64,000 bases of DNA from Desulforhopalus sp. IMCC35007. Lineage in GTDB: Bacteria; Desulfobacterota; Desulfobulbia; Desulfobulbales; Desulfocapsaceae. A model generated the notes under the pieces. The model saw only the letters and a program-made list of their open reading frames with translations. It made no database searches and was not told the origin of the DNA. The DNA lies in assembly GCF_005116575.1 (NCBI RefSeq), contig NZ_SWCN01000002.1, forward strand, positions 310,001-374,000, in the 5' to 3' direction. Within the stretch, counting starts at the first letter, position 1; every line of letters starts with the position of its first letter. Below are positions 16,191-26,150 of this stretch, in pieces. A program made the position numbers and the translations under genes.

Positions 16191-16787
16191 CTAAAAAGAG
16201 ACTTTTGGTACAGCCTGTATTTCTGCGCTGTCAGCAAATTCAAGGAGGCTGGCGTCCTGACTGTGGCCAAACATCCCTGCAAAAAATACAGCGGGAAAAG
16301 ACTGTTTGGCCGTGTTGTAGGCCATTACCTGGTCATTAAAGGCCTGGCGGGCAAAGGAAACTTTATTCTCTGTGCTGGTCAGTTCTTCACTGAGTTGCAT
16401 CATATTTTCATTTGCCTTGAGGTCGGGATAGGCCTCCATGAGCATGGAAAACTTGCCAAGAGACCCGCTCAGAGCGCTTTCCGCACCGGTCAGTTCGGCA
16501 ATGGCGGAGGGGTTTCCGGGGTCAGCAGCCACAGAGGCAAGCCCTTTTGCCGCAGCATTTCGCGCGGTGATAACAGCCTCCAGAGTCTCTTTCTCATGCT
16601 TCATGTACGCCTTGGCTGTTTCAATGAGGTTTGGAATGAGATCATAGCGTCGTTTGAGCTGAACCTCAATCTGGGCAAATGCATTTTTATAACGGTTTCG
16701 CAGGCTAACCAGATTGTTGAAAATACTGGTGATCCAGATGGCGATCGCCGCCAGTATGACCAGAATAACAATAAGTGTAATGAGCAT
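16191..16787 (-). CDS. lemA: LemA family protein
   Basis: Membrane-anchored LemA protein of 198 residues. The start at 16787 has AGAGG upstream and gives an immediate N-terminal transmembrane helix (LITLIVILVILAAIAIWITSIF); the frame extends to 16934 without supporting features. The family core NRYKNAFAQIEVQLKRRYDLIPNLIETAKAYMKHEKETLEAV is clear, followed by a long helical bundle. LemA proteins have an N-terminus outside and a helical domain in the cytoplasm or periplasm, with no defined biochemical activity. Close coupling to the M48 peptidase suggests joint function. Confidence 0.92.
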   Translation of the reverse strand: MLITLIVILVILAAIAIWITSIFNNLVSLRNRYKNAFAQIEVQLKRRYDLIPNLIETAKAYMKHEKETLEAVITARNAAAKGLASVAADPGNPSAIAELTGAESALSGSLGKFSMLMEAYPDLKANENMMQLSEELTSTENKVSFARQAFNDQVMAYNTAKQSFPAVFFAGMFGHSQDASLLEFADSAEIQAVPKVSF

Positions 16788-17124
16788 CCTTTTATCCTCT
16801 CGATTGTAGTAAATAGCCTGGACCATTTGCTCGGGCCCATGCAAAAGTGTAAGGCGTGAACGTTTCAAATATGTCTGTTTGTGCGACCGTGACAGATGAC
16901 TTTCTCCTTCTGGTTGCATGAAAGGGACAACCACAGGTTATTATAGCATGAACGAAGATCATCTTCCTGTAAAGTAGAGAGATTTTTGTAATAATAACAA
17001 TTGAGGTTTTAATAGCAAATCCATGGTTGAATAAATGATCAGATAGTTTTGTCATTGCCGCTTTACAAACCGGCAGCCAGAATGACATGGGAAATCAATC
17101 TTTTTTGTGAGAACTTAAGGAACA
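16788..17124. other. Intergenic region, divergent lemA / methyltransferase
   Basis: About 340 bases with the divergent promoters of lemA and the methyltransferase. I see AT-rich stretches around 16975-17035 but no promoter convincing enough to call. Reading frames here are short and lack ribosome binding sites. Confidence 0.4.
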
Positions 17125-17799
17125 ATGAAAACATCCCTTTTTGATTCCTGGACAGAAAAATATGATAACTGGTTTGCAACACCGACCACACAATTTGTGA
17201 AAAAGTATGAATTGGAATTGCTTCTGCAACTTCTGAATCCTCAACCGGGTGAAGAGATACTTGATGCAGGTTGTGGGACGGGAATTTTTACTGAAGATGT
17301 TGCTCAAATGGGTGCGAAGGTAACCGGAATGGATATTTCACTTCCAATGCTGGCAAAAGGTGCCGTGCAACTGAAGAATATGAATTTTTCGGCAGTATGC
17401 GGAGATATGTGTGCACTGCCTTTTTGCGATAAGAGTTTTGATAAGGCTTTTTCCATGACGGCAATTGAGTTTATCGAGGATGCTTTTGGTGTCATAAAAG
17501 AACTCAACCGTGTCGTGAAAAAGGGGGGATGTATCGTTGTAACCACCCTCAACAGTCGGAGTCCATGGGCAGAGCGACGGGAGGAGAAAGGAAGAAGCGG
17601 ACACTCTCTCTTTTCAAATATCTCTTTCCGTTCCCCGGCTGATATGCGTTTACTTATTCCTGATGGAGGTGTGGTTACAACCGCCATACATTTTGATAAA
17701 GACTCGGATGTGGAGGAGATTCCCAGGATTGAAGCTGAGGGCAACAAGCTGCAGCTCGAGACCGGCGCCTTTCTCGCAGCCCAATGGTTCAGAAGGTAA
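17125..17799 (+). CDS. Class I SAM-dependent methyltransferase
   Basis: Cytoplasmic methyltransferase of 224 residues with an AAGGA ribosome binding site. Motif I is EEILDAGCGTGIFTEDVA (about 45-62), motif II VTGMDISLPML, and the D/NxPF-like region is CGDMCALPFCDKSFDKAFSMTAIEFIED, as in UbiE/Methyltransf_11 proteins. The C-terminal region (FRSPADMRLLIPDGGVV) resembles small-molecule methyltransferases. The substrate cannot be assigned and neighbouring genes give no pathway. Confidence 0.85.
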   Translation: MKTSLFDSWTEKYDNWFATPTTQFVKKYELELLLQLLNPQPGEEILDAGCGTGIFTEDVAQMGAKVTGMDISLPMLAKGAVQLKNMNFSAVCGDMCALPFCDKSFDKAFSMTAIEFIEDAFGVIKELNRVVKKGGCIVVTTLNSRSPWAERREEKGRSGHSLFSNISFRSPADMRLLIPDGGVVTTAIHFDKDSDVEEIPRIEAEGNKLQLETGAFLAAQWFRR

Positions 17800-17953
17800 G
17801 TATCTGGCCCAACAACTCAATACAAACTTCTTACAGACCAGCCGTCGGATTTGCCCGGAGACCAGCGCCATTTTCTGAGAAAATGGTCACCAAGCTGCAC
17901 CCTGAGGTAGTGGCAAGAGGATATACAAGAGTGAAAGAGTGATGTTCAGCCGC

Positions 17954-18379
17954 TCAGGTTACGATCTCGCTGACAATTGTTTTGATCTCTTTAATGTCAA
18001 TTGGCTTGTTGCAGGAGCGAATTTGGAATTTCGAGCACAAGTCCTGTAACTCCCAGGTGTTATTTCCTGTGCAGAAAATAAATTTCGAACCAATTTCAGG
18101 ACAGCTCTCACAGAGGTTTTTGAAAAAATCTATTCCGTTCATTACCGGCATATTTACATCGGAAATGATGACATCAAATTCACGAGAACCTATTTCCTGA
18201 AGCGCTTCTTTTCCATCGCAGGCCAGAGTGATATTTGCACAATCGGAAAAACACAGCTGGAGAATATCTCGAATGAAGTAGTCGTCATCAACAATCAGGA
18301 AATGCAACGGCTGATTGTCACATTGCATACAAGGGGAGTTTTTCTGACAGATTGAATCATTGGCTTGGCGCACGGTCAT
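17954..18379 (-). CDS. Stand-alone response-regulator receiver (CheY-like)
   Basis: Protein of 141 residues made up of one receiver domain after a short Cys-containing N-terminus. The acidic pocket is FLIVDDDYF, the phospho-acceptor Asp lies in VIISDVNMPVMNG, and the conserved Lys is in SCNKPIDI. The Thr/Ser switch appears as FCTGN. No output domain is present, so it would act by protein contact or in a phosphorelay. It is divergent from the large hybrid sensor at 18683 and could be its partner, but that is only suggested by position. Confidence 0.85.
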   Translation of the reverse strand: MTVRQANDSICQKNSPCMQCDNQPLHFLIVDDDYFIRDILQLCFSDCANITLACDGKEALQEIGSREFDVIISDVNMPVMNGIDFFKNLCESCPEIGSKFIFCTGNNTWELQDLCSKFQIRSCNKPIDIKEIKTIVSEIVT

Positions 18380-18682
18380 TCCTTCTTTTTAGTTCATTTT
18401 CAGAAACTTACCAATCATATACGAAACCGCTGAACTATAAATAGATTGGATGGTTTCGACTATATCAAAACGTGCCATTTGTTATCGATTTTGTGTCAAA
18501 GGTTGGTTAGTATGATCGGTTTTGTGCGATATGTGAGAGTATTATTGAAGAATTAAAATACAACATCAATTGGTTAAAGGGCTGTGGCCCTGTTCAACCT
18601 AAAAAACAGGCCTATTTGACAAAGAGAAAACTCTCCAGATAAGAAAAGCTGTGTTTAAGGGAACAATCGAAAGGAAAATATT
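18380..18682. other. Divergent promoter region of receiver and hybrid sensor
   Basis: About 300 AT-rich bases. One sigma-70-like promoter for the hybrid sensor is visible (see 18616-18643). No ORF or structured RNA is evident. Confidence 0.5.
18616..18643 (+). promoter_or_regulatory. Candidate sigma-70 promoter of the hybrid sensor gene
   Basis: TTGACA (18616-18621) is followed, after a 16-base spacer, by GATAAG (18638-18643). The -35 is perfect and the -10 matches at four of six positions. Transcription would start about 35 nt before the TTG start codon at 18683. Confidence 0.5.
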
Positions 18683-21600
18683 TTGAAGACGCGTTTAATT
18701 GTTTTGCTGGTAATGGGGCTGCATTCCATAGTTTGCGCAAGCTTGCCTCCGGTTGCTTTTAACACGATCTCATCTGTCGACGGATTACCCCAAAATACAG
18801 GCCGGGTTATCATGCAGGACAGGGATGGCTTTGTCTGGATTGGTACTGAAGACGGCCTTGTTCGATTTGATGGGTATTCAATGTTAGCCTTTCGCAGAAG
18901 ACATAATGACCCCACCAGTCTTTCTGATAACTATGTTTCGGCTTTGGCTCAGGATCCCGCTGGTAATATCTGGGTCGGTACCATGGGCGGGGGGCTTAAT
19001 ATTATAGACCCTCGACACCGTCATGTCAGCCGGATACCCGGGTTGAGCTCGGCAGATATCCGTCATATTGTGCCGGATCCAAAGCGAGATATTATCTGGA
19101 TCGGAGCTGGAGATGGTTTGTATTATCTCGAAAATCGGGATATAGCCAATGAAGTTGGTGGCCCTGGTATTACAGATGATGCTCAAACGGTACATGAAGT
19201 CCCTTTAACTTTGCCAGATGGTATACTTATGGGGAATGCTGTGTCCGGTATTGTTGTGCAAGACGATAAAATATGGATTTCAAGCCGTGGCTCGGGGTTA
19301 TGCTGTTACGATCCTGCAACAAAGTCAGTCCAGTGGTACCAGGCGGGTGAAAATGGGCTTGCGGATAATACTTTTAATACTCTTGCTGCAGATCAACGCG
19401 GCAATATATGGGCAGGCAGCCAAAGTAACGGTCTGGTTCAGGTGTTTCAGCAGACAGGTAAAGTAAGCTTTAAACATTTCGACACATCCAACAGCGATCT
19501 GTCAGCAAACGATGTTATGACAATCGCCGAGGCTGATCATGGCAATCTTTGGATTGGCACCTGGGGTGGCGGGGTTGCTCTTTTTCACCCAGACTCGGGG
19601 AACTCAGAGAGTTATCAATACTATCCCGGTGATAAATATTCCGTTCCCAGTAATATTATCATGGATATTGTCCGTACCCGGAGCGGACAGGTTTGGATCG
19701 GTACTTTTGATAAGGGTGTCTGCTGGTTTAATCCTGACGCTCCATTTCATGTTTATAATGCCAGGCCGGATGGAGAGGCAGGGCGTCTTCCAAGCAACCT
19801 TGTCTGGTCCTTTGCTTCTGATCAATCCGGCTCTCTGTGGATAGGTACCGGTAAAGGCCTGACACAGTTAGATTCATACACTCAACAGTACAAACTGCCC
19901 AGTGGGATAGAACCCGCCGGGTTGTGGGATAAGGTTCGCGGTGATGACATCAGGGCGCTTCTTGTTGATGGTGATGATCTTTGGATAGCTGCAAGAAAAA
20001 ACGGTGTCGTAAAACTGTCCGTATCAACGGGTGTCGTCTCCTCCATTACCAGCCTTTTGGCCAAGGGCCAGAGTCTCACCAATGATTATATCCGTTTAAT
20101 GGTGAAAGATAGTCAGGGCTTTCTGTGGTTAGGGGCAGCAAAAGGACTGAACCGCTTTAACCGTGAAACCGGTGAAATCCGAGCCTATACAAAAGTTCCT
20201 GGTAAGGAATTATCCCTGCCTCACTATCGTGTCAGGGCGCTGTTTGAAGACAGTAAAAAGCGCATGTGGGTGGGAACAAGTGATGGTCTGATGCTCGTTC
20301 ATCCGGATGGAGAGGTGCTGAAAGTGTGGCGGTATCCCGCTGAACAATCATCTGGACTTCAGCTTGCGGGAAAAGGTATACGGGGGGTGGGAGAGGACTC
20401 CCTGGGACGCATCTGGCTGGCAACAGAGGGTGGTGTTTCTATCTATGATGAGGCCAGTGAAAGCACGACAATCTTGCGTGAGGAGAACGGTTTACCGAGT
20501 AATGCAACCTATTGCGCGATTGATGGGGCCGGTTTTATGTGGATAAGTACTCTGCACGGTCTGGCGCGTGTTGATATCAGTACCCTTGAGATAGAGACCT
20601 ATCTAGCATCAGACGGAATGCCGGATGACGAGTTTAACTTCAATGCCTGGCATAAGCTGCCGGATGGGCGTCTGGTTTTTGGCACCTTGTCCGGGTTGAC
20701 GATATTTTCTCCTGACATGGTACCCGGGCCGGAAAAAGCGGTGACGCCTCCTCCGTTACAAGTGCAGCCATATGTGTATAATGCGCTTGGAGAAAAAGTG
20801 ACCGTCGACCAGGACTTCTTTGAGAAAGAAAAGAAACTGGTGAGCAATCGGATTGCTTTTGAATATAAGGCTCTTTTTTTCGCCAATCCCAGTTCGGTAC
20901 AGTATGAGGTAAAACTCCAGGGAGCAGATCTGGATTGGCAAAAAACTGGAATGGCACCTTTTATCGCATATTCTAATTTAGCGCCTGGTAAGTATAGCTT
21001 TGAGGCTCGGGCGAAATCAGCCCATGGACAATGGGTGGTGAGTTCTTCCCCAGTATCTTTTGAGGTTGCCCAAAAGATATGGAAAACCCCCCTGGCATAT
21101 TTTCTCTACACAATTGCTGCAGCAGGCGGCTTTGTTGTCTTGTTTTTCCTCTATAGTCGCCGTCTTAGAAACAACGAAAAAATCCTCAAATATCGAATCG
21201 CTGAGAGCACCAGAGAGCTGGAGGTATCAAACACTGATCTTGCAGAAAAAAACAGTCAGCTTGATCGCCTCATGGCAGAGAGAGAAAGGCTTTTCAGGGC
21301 CATTGCCCATGAACTTCGAACGCCTCTTTCAATGATCATGTCGCTTCTTGAGGTCATGAAGGCCGATTGGCAGGGAGATTCTGCCACGATGTCAATGGCG
21401 TACCAGAATGCTACGCGGCTTGGTTACTTGCTGGACAATATCCTGGATCTTTCCAGAAAACAGAGGCATCTGCAACAGGAAAAGGAGCTGTTTGAGGTGC
21501 AAACAGCTCTAGAAGAATGTCTGAATCCGTATCGTCAGCAGATACAGCTGAAGAATAAGCAGCTTATTGAGAAGATTGACCTTGTTGGGGTGTGGTTATT

Positions 21601-22807
21601 CATGCACAGAGACGCTTTTATGCTCATGGTTTCAAATTTACTGTCCAACGCCTGCAAATATACAGAAGATAACGGAATTATTGAACTTAACGCTCAGGTT
21701 TTGGAAAACACGCTGCAAATAGAAGTTGCCGATAACGGGATTGGAGTCTTGGCTGGAGAAGAAGAAAGAATATTCCACTGGTTTGAGAGAGGCAGGCAGT
21801 CGACATTTGGTGGCTGGGGGGTTGGGCTTGCCTATGTAAAAGATGAGGCAGAAGCCGTAGGGGGAACGATTCGATTGGAACAAAGTGAGGCCCGGGGGGC
21901 TCTCTTCATCCTTTCCCTCCCTCTTGCATCTGGAGTCAGAGATGTACCAAAATCTTCTTCGACGTCCCGTGAGCATCCGGTCGACATTGATCTGAACTCG
22001 ATATTACCGGATAACACAAAAAGGTATTCAATATTGATCGTCGAAGATAACACCGATCTGTTGCACCATCTCCCGACATTGTTTCCAGACCATTGGACCA
22101 TTCTTACGGCAGCCGATGCAGAAACGGGTTGGTCATTATCGCTCGAAAAACTACCCGACCTGATACTAACAGATCTCATGCTGCCGGGAGAGTCCGGTTT
22201 TGACCTTACCCGGAAATTAAAGGGTGATGATCGCACAGCGCATATTCAAATTGTCATACTGACAGCTATGGCAAATGAAGAAAACCGGCTTGCCGGTTTA
22301 GGTTTTTCAACGGATTCATTCATGGGTAAACCTTTTAAAAATAAGGAATTACTGTTGCGCATCTATGGCCTTCTCGCAAATAGAGAGCGGATCTTTAGCC
22401 GTGCAAAGCGGATTGTTCTAAATATGAAGGCAGACAGTGAGGAACGTGCTGACGATGATAACTCTGTCTATGAAGATCCATTTCTGGAAAAATTGCATGG
22501 GGCCATGGCGGTTCATGACAATATTTCATCGATTACTCTCGAAGAAGTGGCGAGTCAGTTGGCAATGTCCAAAAGGTCTTTCCAGCGAGAAATGGAACGC
22601 CTTGGTATCAGTTGGCGTGAATACAAACGTTTGCGAAAATTACGCTACGCAATGGACCTGCTCAGAAATCCAAACACTCAGATAGGTGAAATCGCCGAGA
22701 AAGCAGGCTATAGCTCTGCTGCACACTTTTCTAAATTATTTAAGGAGTATACGGGAAGTACACCCTCAGCCTGGCGCAATAACCTTGAGAGGCCTGAGCA
22801 GGGTTGA
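18683..22807 (+). CDS. Hybrid two-component system protein: propeller sensor, kinase, receiver and AraC output
   Basis: A 1,374-residue one-protein signalling pathway. A signal peptide (residues 1-20) leads into a periplasmic sensor of repeated beta-propeller blades with the Reg_prop pattern (GFVWIGTEDGLVRFD, GNIWVGTMGGGL, GFLWLGAAKGLNRF and others) to about 690. A Y_Y_Y domain follows (YEVKLQGADLDWQ...FEARAK), then a membrane helix near 805-825. The cytoplasmic part has HisKA with the phospho-His in AIAHELRTPLS (about 875), an HATPase with GWGVGLAYVK, a receiver with its Asp in LILTDLMLP (about 1163), and an AraC helix-turn-helix pair (about 1265-1370). The start is TTG with AAGGA upstream. 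Such proteins in Bacteroidota sense polysaccharide breakdown products; the ligand here is unknown. Confidence 0.93.
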   Translation: MKTRLIVLLVMGLHSIVCASLPPVAFNTISSVDGLPQNTGRVIMQDRDGFVWIGTEDGLVRFDGYSMLAFRRRHNDPTSLSDNYVSALAQDPAGNIWVGTMGGGLNIIDPRHRHVSRIPGLSSADIRHIVPDPKRDIIWIGAGDGLYYLENRDIANEVGGPGITDDAQTVHEVPLTLPDGILMGNAVSGIVVQDDKIWISSRGSGLCCYDPATKSVQWYQAGENGLADNTFNTLAADQRGNIWAGSQSNGLVQVFQQTGKVSFKHFDTSNSDLSANDVMTIAEADHGNLWIGTWGGGVALFHPDSGNSESYQYYPGDKYSVPSNIIMDIVRTRSGQVWIGTFDKGVCWFNPDAPFHVYNARPDGEAGRLPSNLVWSFASDQSGSLWIGTGKGLTQLDSYTQQYKLPSGIEPAGLWDKVRGDDIRALLVDGDDLWIAARKNGVVKLSVSTGVVSSITSLLAKGQSLTNDYIRLMVKDSQGFLWLGAAKGLNRFNRETGEIRAYTKVPGKELSLPHYRVRALFEDSKKRMWVGTSDGLMLVHPDGEVLKVWRYPAEQSSGLQLAGKGIRGVGEDSLGRIWLATEGGVSIYDEASESTTILREENGLPSNATYCAIDGAGFMWISTLHGLARVDISTLEIETYLASDGMPDDEFNFNAWHKLPDGRLVFGTLSGLTIFSPDMVPGPEKAVTPPPLQVQPYVYNALGEKVTVDQDFFEKEKKLVSNRIAFEYKALFFANPSSVQYEVKLQGADLDWQKTGMAPFIAYSNLAPGKYSFEARAKSAHGQWVVSSSPVSFEVAQKIWKTPLAYFLYTIAAAGGFVVLFFLYSRRLRNNEKILKYRIAESTRELEVSNTDLAEKNSQLDRLMAERERLFRAIAHELRTPLSMIMSLLEVMKADWQGDSATMSMAYQNATRLGYLLDNILDLSRKQRHLQQEKELFEVQTALEECLNPYRQQIQLKNKQLIEKIDLVGVWLFMHRDAFMLMVSNLLSNACKYTEDNGIIELNAQVLENTLQIEVADNGIGVLAGEEERIFHWFERGRQSTFGGWGVGLAYVKDEAEAVGGTIRLEQSEARGALFILSLPLASGVRDVPKSSSTSREHPVDIDLNSILPDNTKRYSILIVEDNTDLLHHLPTLFPDHWTILTAADAETGWSLSLEKLPDLILTDLMLPGESGFDLTRKLKGDDRTAHIQIVILTAMANEENRLAGLGFSTDSFMGKPFKNKELLLRIYGLLANRERIFSRAKRIVLNMKADSEERADDDNSVYEDPFLEKLHGAMAVHDNISSITLEEVASQLAMSKRSFQREMERLGISWREYKRLRKLRYAMDLLRNPNTQIGEIAEKAGYSSAAHFSKLFKEYTGSTPSAWRNNLERPEQG

Positions 22808-22978
22808 AAAACAACACTGTCAATAATTATATTAATATTACTGATAATTTACCCTGGTTGCTGCTTTCTCTGTCGTGACCATAAACGGAGTCGAATCGTA
22901 AAATAAACCTGCTGAGCAACATCAGACGGGAAGGCAGCCCTTTAAGAGAGAGTTGGTGGACCCGATATGTATCTGGTT

Positions 22979-23788
22979 TTATGGAATCGCCAGCAAAATG
23001 CTTGAGGCTTTGATGATGGCTGATACTTCTACCCCTGGAGCAAGACCGAGACTCCGGACACTTTCGCTGGTGAGAATAGAGGTAACCGTATTGCCGCTGG
23101 AAATGTCTATAGTCACCTCATCGTTTACCGCTCCCGGCTCAATCCGGCGAACGGTGCCTGCAAGAATATTTCGTGCGGAGATCTTGTCCGGATTGACATC
23201 ACAACTCAGCATAACCGAAGGTGCCTTGACAATGGCGTACACTTCTTTGCCTATCTCCAGTCCGAGGCGCTGTACGGAGTTTTCAGTGATGGTTGAGACA
23301 ATGGTATCTTTGCCTTTGAGGGCAATGGTCACAACACTGTTGACGACTCCTTTCTCAATGTTAATGACGTTGCCGAGCCAGACATTGCGGGCACTGATTT
23401 TCATTTCCATTCCCTTTAAAGTCCGGAGCATTGCATAGGCCTCCTCCGGAGTATCGTGAAAAAAATTAACAAGTTTTTGCAATTCAAAGCGAAAAAGAGC
23501 TGCTCTTTTTAAAAATGCTTCGCCATCCTTTGTCAATATGGTTCCTCCCCCACCGCTGCCTCCGGTTTGTCGGCTGATGAGAGGGGTTGGAGAGAGGTTG
23601 TTGATCGTTTCAATCCTTTCCCAGGTCGCCTTATAACTCAGGCCAATGGATCTGGCTGCTTTATTGATAGAGCCTGTCTCAGCCACGGCTTGAAGAATGC
23701 TGATAATCGGATCTTCTTCTCTTTTTTTATCTGTCCCCATCTGGGTGAGTAGGGCCGCTGCGGAAATAACTTCGGTAAACTTTTTCAA
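22979..23788 (-). CDS. modE: ModE-family molybdate-responsive regulator
   Basis: Transcription factor of 269 residues. The N-terminal winged helix-turn-helix (about 30-115) has the ModE signature [26 protein letters not shown] and [15 protein letters not shown]. Two Mop/TOBE molybdate-binding domains follow: [11 protein letters not shown]...VKAPSVML (about 125-195) and [11 protein letters not shown]...IKASSILLA (about 200-268). ModE binds molybdate or tungstate and controls Mo uptake and Mo-enzyme genes. The start is TTG with GAGGA upstream, in a TTGA overlap with the nhaA stop, so the two are translationally coupled. No molybdate transporter genes are nearby. Confidence 0.92.
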   Translation of the reverse strand: MKKFTEVISAAALLTQMGTDKKREEDPIISILQAVAETGSINKAARSIGLSYKATWERIETINNLSPTPLISRQTGGSGGGGTILTKDGEAFLKRAALFRFELQKLVNFFHDTPEEAYAMLRTLKGMEMKISARNVWLGNVINIEKGVVNSVVTIALKGKDTIVSTITENSVQRLGLEIGKEVYAIVKAPSVMLSCDVNPDKISARNILAGTVRRIEPGAVNDEVTIDISSGNTVTSILTSESVRSLGLAPGVEVSAIIKASSILLAIP

Positions 23789-25011
23789 TGTACCATATCC
23801 TCTACCGTTTCTTGGCTGTCACTCACAACGTTCTGTTTTGGAGGAAGCTTGATATAAAGAACAATTGCTCCGACCACCCCGGAGAGCAGAGAGCCTACGA
23901 TGATTCCAAATCGCTCATCAAAGACGAGCTGCTCCACCGTCTGATTAAAGGCGAGGGAGCCGATAAAAAGACTCATGGTAAAACCGATACCGCACAGGGT
24001 TGCCATTCCGTACAGTGTCGCCCAGGTCATCCCTTCGGGCATCTTTGTTATCCCACTTTTAATTCCCAGCCAGATAAAACCAAAAACCCCAATCTGTTTT
24101 CCAGCGAAAAGGCCAAGGGTAATACCCAGAGGTACACCGTGAAGGAAGAATTCCATGCTTACTCCGGAGATACTGATTCCACTGTTGCAGAAGGCAAATA
24201 TGGGCAGGATAAAGAAGGCAATCGCCGAGTGGAGATCATGCTCAAGCTCCATAACAGGAGAATGTTCGGGGTCCTTTCTTGAATACATGGGGATGAACAT
24301 GGCAAGAATGACTCCCGCCAGGGTTGCGTGAATACCTGATTTTAACAGGGCCACCCACATGATTGAACCGACGAAAACATACATACTCAATTTTTCCTGT
24401 CCACTGCGGTTCATGACAAAAAGTAGGGCGATGCAAAGACCTGCAATGGCCAGTGATAGAAGAGAAAGGGAATCAGTGTAAAAAAGGGCAATGATCAGAA
24501 TCGCACCGATATCGTCAAATATTGCAAGGGACGTCAGGAGAATTTTCAGACTGATTGGCACTCTTGATCCCAGCAGAGAGAGAATACCAAGGGCAAAAGC
24601 AATGTCTGTGGCTGCTGGAATGGCCCAGCCTTTAAGGGCAGTGGGATCATCTTTGTTGATAATGATATAAATGAGGGCTGGAATGACCATCCCTCCAATA
24701 GCACCCAGGGCGGGCAGGATTATCTTACTCTTGTCGGAAAGTTCGCCAATCAGCAGTTCCCTTTTGAGTTCAAGGCCGACGAGGAAAAAGAAACCGGCCA
24801 TCAGGCCGTCATTCACCCAGAGAAGAAGCGGTTTGGCGATCTCAAGAGGGCCAATTCTTATGTGTACGGGAGTGGTGATAAAGAGATCGTAGAAGACATG
24901 GAGCGGGGTGTTGGCAACGATCATGGCAAGGGCAGCGGTAGCCATCAGCAGGATTCCCCCGGCGGATTCGGAATGAACGAACTCGTATATTCGTTGTTTG
25001 GTCTGTCTCAT
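23785..25011 (-). CDS. nhaA: Na+/H+ antiporter NhaA
   Basis: Inner-membrane Na+/H+ antiporter of 408 residues with about 12 hydrophobic helices. Family landmarks are [27 protein letters not shown] at the N-terminus, [23 protein letters not shown], the ion-binding pair in ATDIAFALG and [16 protein letters not shown] (the two essential Asp residues of E. coli NhaA), and [15 protein letters not shown]. It exports Na+ in exchange for protons, useful in a marine or saline habitat. The gene is first in a two-gene unit with modE. Confidence 0.95.
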   Translation of the reverse strand: MRQTKQRIYEFVHSESAGGILLMATAALAMIVANTPLHVFYDLFITTPVHIRIGPLEIAKPLLLWVNDGLMAGFFFLVGLELKRELLIGELSDKSKIILPALGAIGGMVIPALIYIIINKDDPTALKGWAIPAATDIAFALGILSLLGSRVPISLKILLTSLAIFDDIGAILIIALFYTDSLSLLSLAIAGLCIALLFVMNRSGQEKLSMYVFVGSIMWVALLKSGIHATLAGVILAMFIPMYSRKDPEHSPVMELEHDLHSAIAFFILPIFAFCNSGISISGVSMEFFLHGVPLGITLGLFAGKQIGVFGFIWLGIKSGITKMPEGMTWATLYGMATLCGIGFTMSLFIGSLAFNQTVEQLVFDERFGIIVGSLLSGVVGAIVLYIKLPPKQNVVSDSQETVEDMVH

Positions 25012-25321
25012 TGGTATTTGTCTCTTGTAGACCTTATTGGGGTGTTAGAGAAAAGCTGGTTGTAAAAGGTAGCTATAGATTTTCTCCAATGGTTTCGGTA
25101 GATATCCAATTATTAACGCGTACCTGTCTATTATGCAAGTAAACCTGACGCAGGGTGAATGGTTGAGTCAGGCGTTTGTAAGCAGGCTACTAAAACTGGA
25201 CTTCAGAGTTCTCTGATTTTATAGAAGACTTTCTGGCTTTAGATACTACATTCTGGCATGAGGTGTTGCATGGAAGAGTGATGTCTAAAAGTTGTCTGTC
25301 TGGAAAAAATAAGGGAAAAAT
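25012..25321. other. Divergent intergenic region, nhaA / ICMT-like gene
   Basis: About 310 bases. A short imperfect inverted repeat (CCTGAC near 25145 and GTCAGG near 25168) is the only structure noticed. TGGCATGAGGTGTTGCA at 25254-25270 resembles a sigma-54 promoter but has 11 rather than 10 nt between GG and GC. Confidence 0.4.
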
Positions 25322-25939
25322 ATGTCAATGTTCTGGTTCTGTTTCACCTGGATCTGCTGGTGTGTCATGCATTCGCTGCTGATTGAGCCTGCAGTTGCCG
25401 GTCGCATTAAAAAGCGGCTCGGAAGATATGCTGGCTTTTATCGACTGATGTATAATCTCTTGTCAGGGGTGAGTCTGCTGCCTCTGGTATGGTTTACTCT
25501 TGCAGATGGAGGGGCTATTGTTTTTTCCTGGTCAGGGCCGGCAGTTGTTCTCCGTTTTATCTGCATTGTGCTTGCACTGCTCTGTTTTTTCGAAGGCGCC
25601 CGTGGCTATGATATGGGCAGTTTTCTTGGGGTTAAACAGATCAGAGAAAATGAGGACAGTCTGCTCCTTGGTGGGGATGCTTCCTTTTCAGAATTTGGGG
25701 TTTTCGCTCTGGTGCGGCACCCCTGGTATGTTGGCTCCTTGTTGTTTGTCTGGTCGATTCTTACAACATACCATGAGAAGAGCTTTGCTGTTGCAGTTAT
25801 CCTCAGTGTGTACCTCATTGTTGGCACCTTTCTCGAAGAAAGAAAAATTCTTGCCGAACACGGAGAGATGTACCGCAGATACAAAGAAAGGGTTTCCATG
25901 TTTGTCCCTCTTAAATGGCTGTTACGGCGGTTTTTGTAA
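25322..25939 (+). CDS. NnrU/isoprenylcysteine methyltransferase-like membrane protein
   Basis: Integral membrane protein of 205 residues with about five to six hydrophobic segments and an AAGGGA ribosome binding site. The C-terminal half has the ICMT/PEMT-like signature: LVRHPWYVGSLLF (about 136-148) followed by GTFLEERKILAEHGEMYRRYKERV, which in ICMT-type enzymes forms the SAM pocket. NnrU-family proteins share this fold and are implicated in nitrogen-oxide metabolism, but no denitrification gene is nearby. Methyltransferase activity is plausible but unproven. Confidence 0.75.
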   Translation: MSMFWFCFTWICWCVMHSLLIEPAVAGRIKKRLGRYAGFYRLMYNLLSGVSLLPLVWFTLADGGAIVFSWSGPAVVLRFICIVLALLCFFEGARGYDMGSFLGVKQIRENEDSLLLGGDASFSEFGVFALVRHPWYVGSLLFVWSILTTYHEKSFAVAVILSVYLIVGTFLEERKILAEHGEMYRRYKERVSMFVPLKWLLRRFL

Positions 25940-26150
25940 AGAATTATTCAGTTTTTTATAAGTTGCCATGAGAGTCTTGAGAAGAAAGGCATTAACAATT
26001 TCCTTTGCGTCGAACAAAACCTTTCGTTACAATCATTTTTTCTTCGAAATTCCAATGGATGGAAAAAATGTCAGGCAAGAGATGAAGTGATGCCTTTTTA
26101 GAGGTTCATGCAGTTTCTGTATTTTTATGTAAAGTTATGGATTAAAAGCA

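Noticed and set aside
16263-16859. 198-codon antisense ORF over lemA
   Set aside because: The LemA frame is strongly supported by family motifs; the antisense frame shows none.
25254-25270. TGGCATGAGGTGTTGCA as a sigma-54 promoter for the ICMT-like gene
   Set aside because: GG and GC are 11 nt apart rather than 10, and no enhancer palindrome lies nearby.
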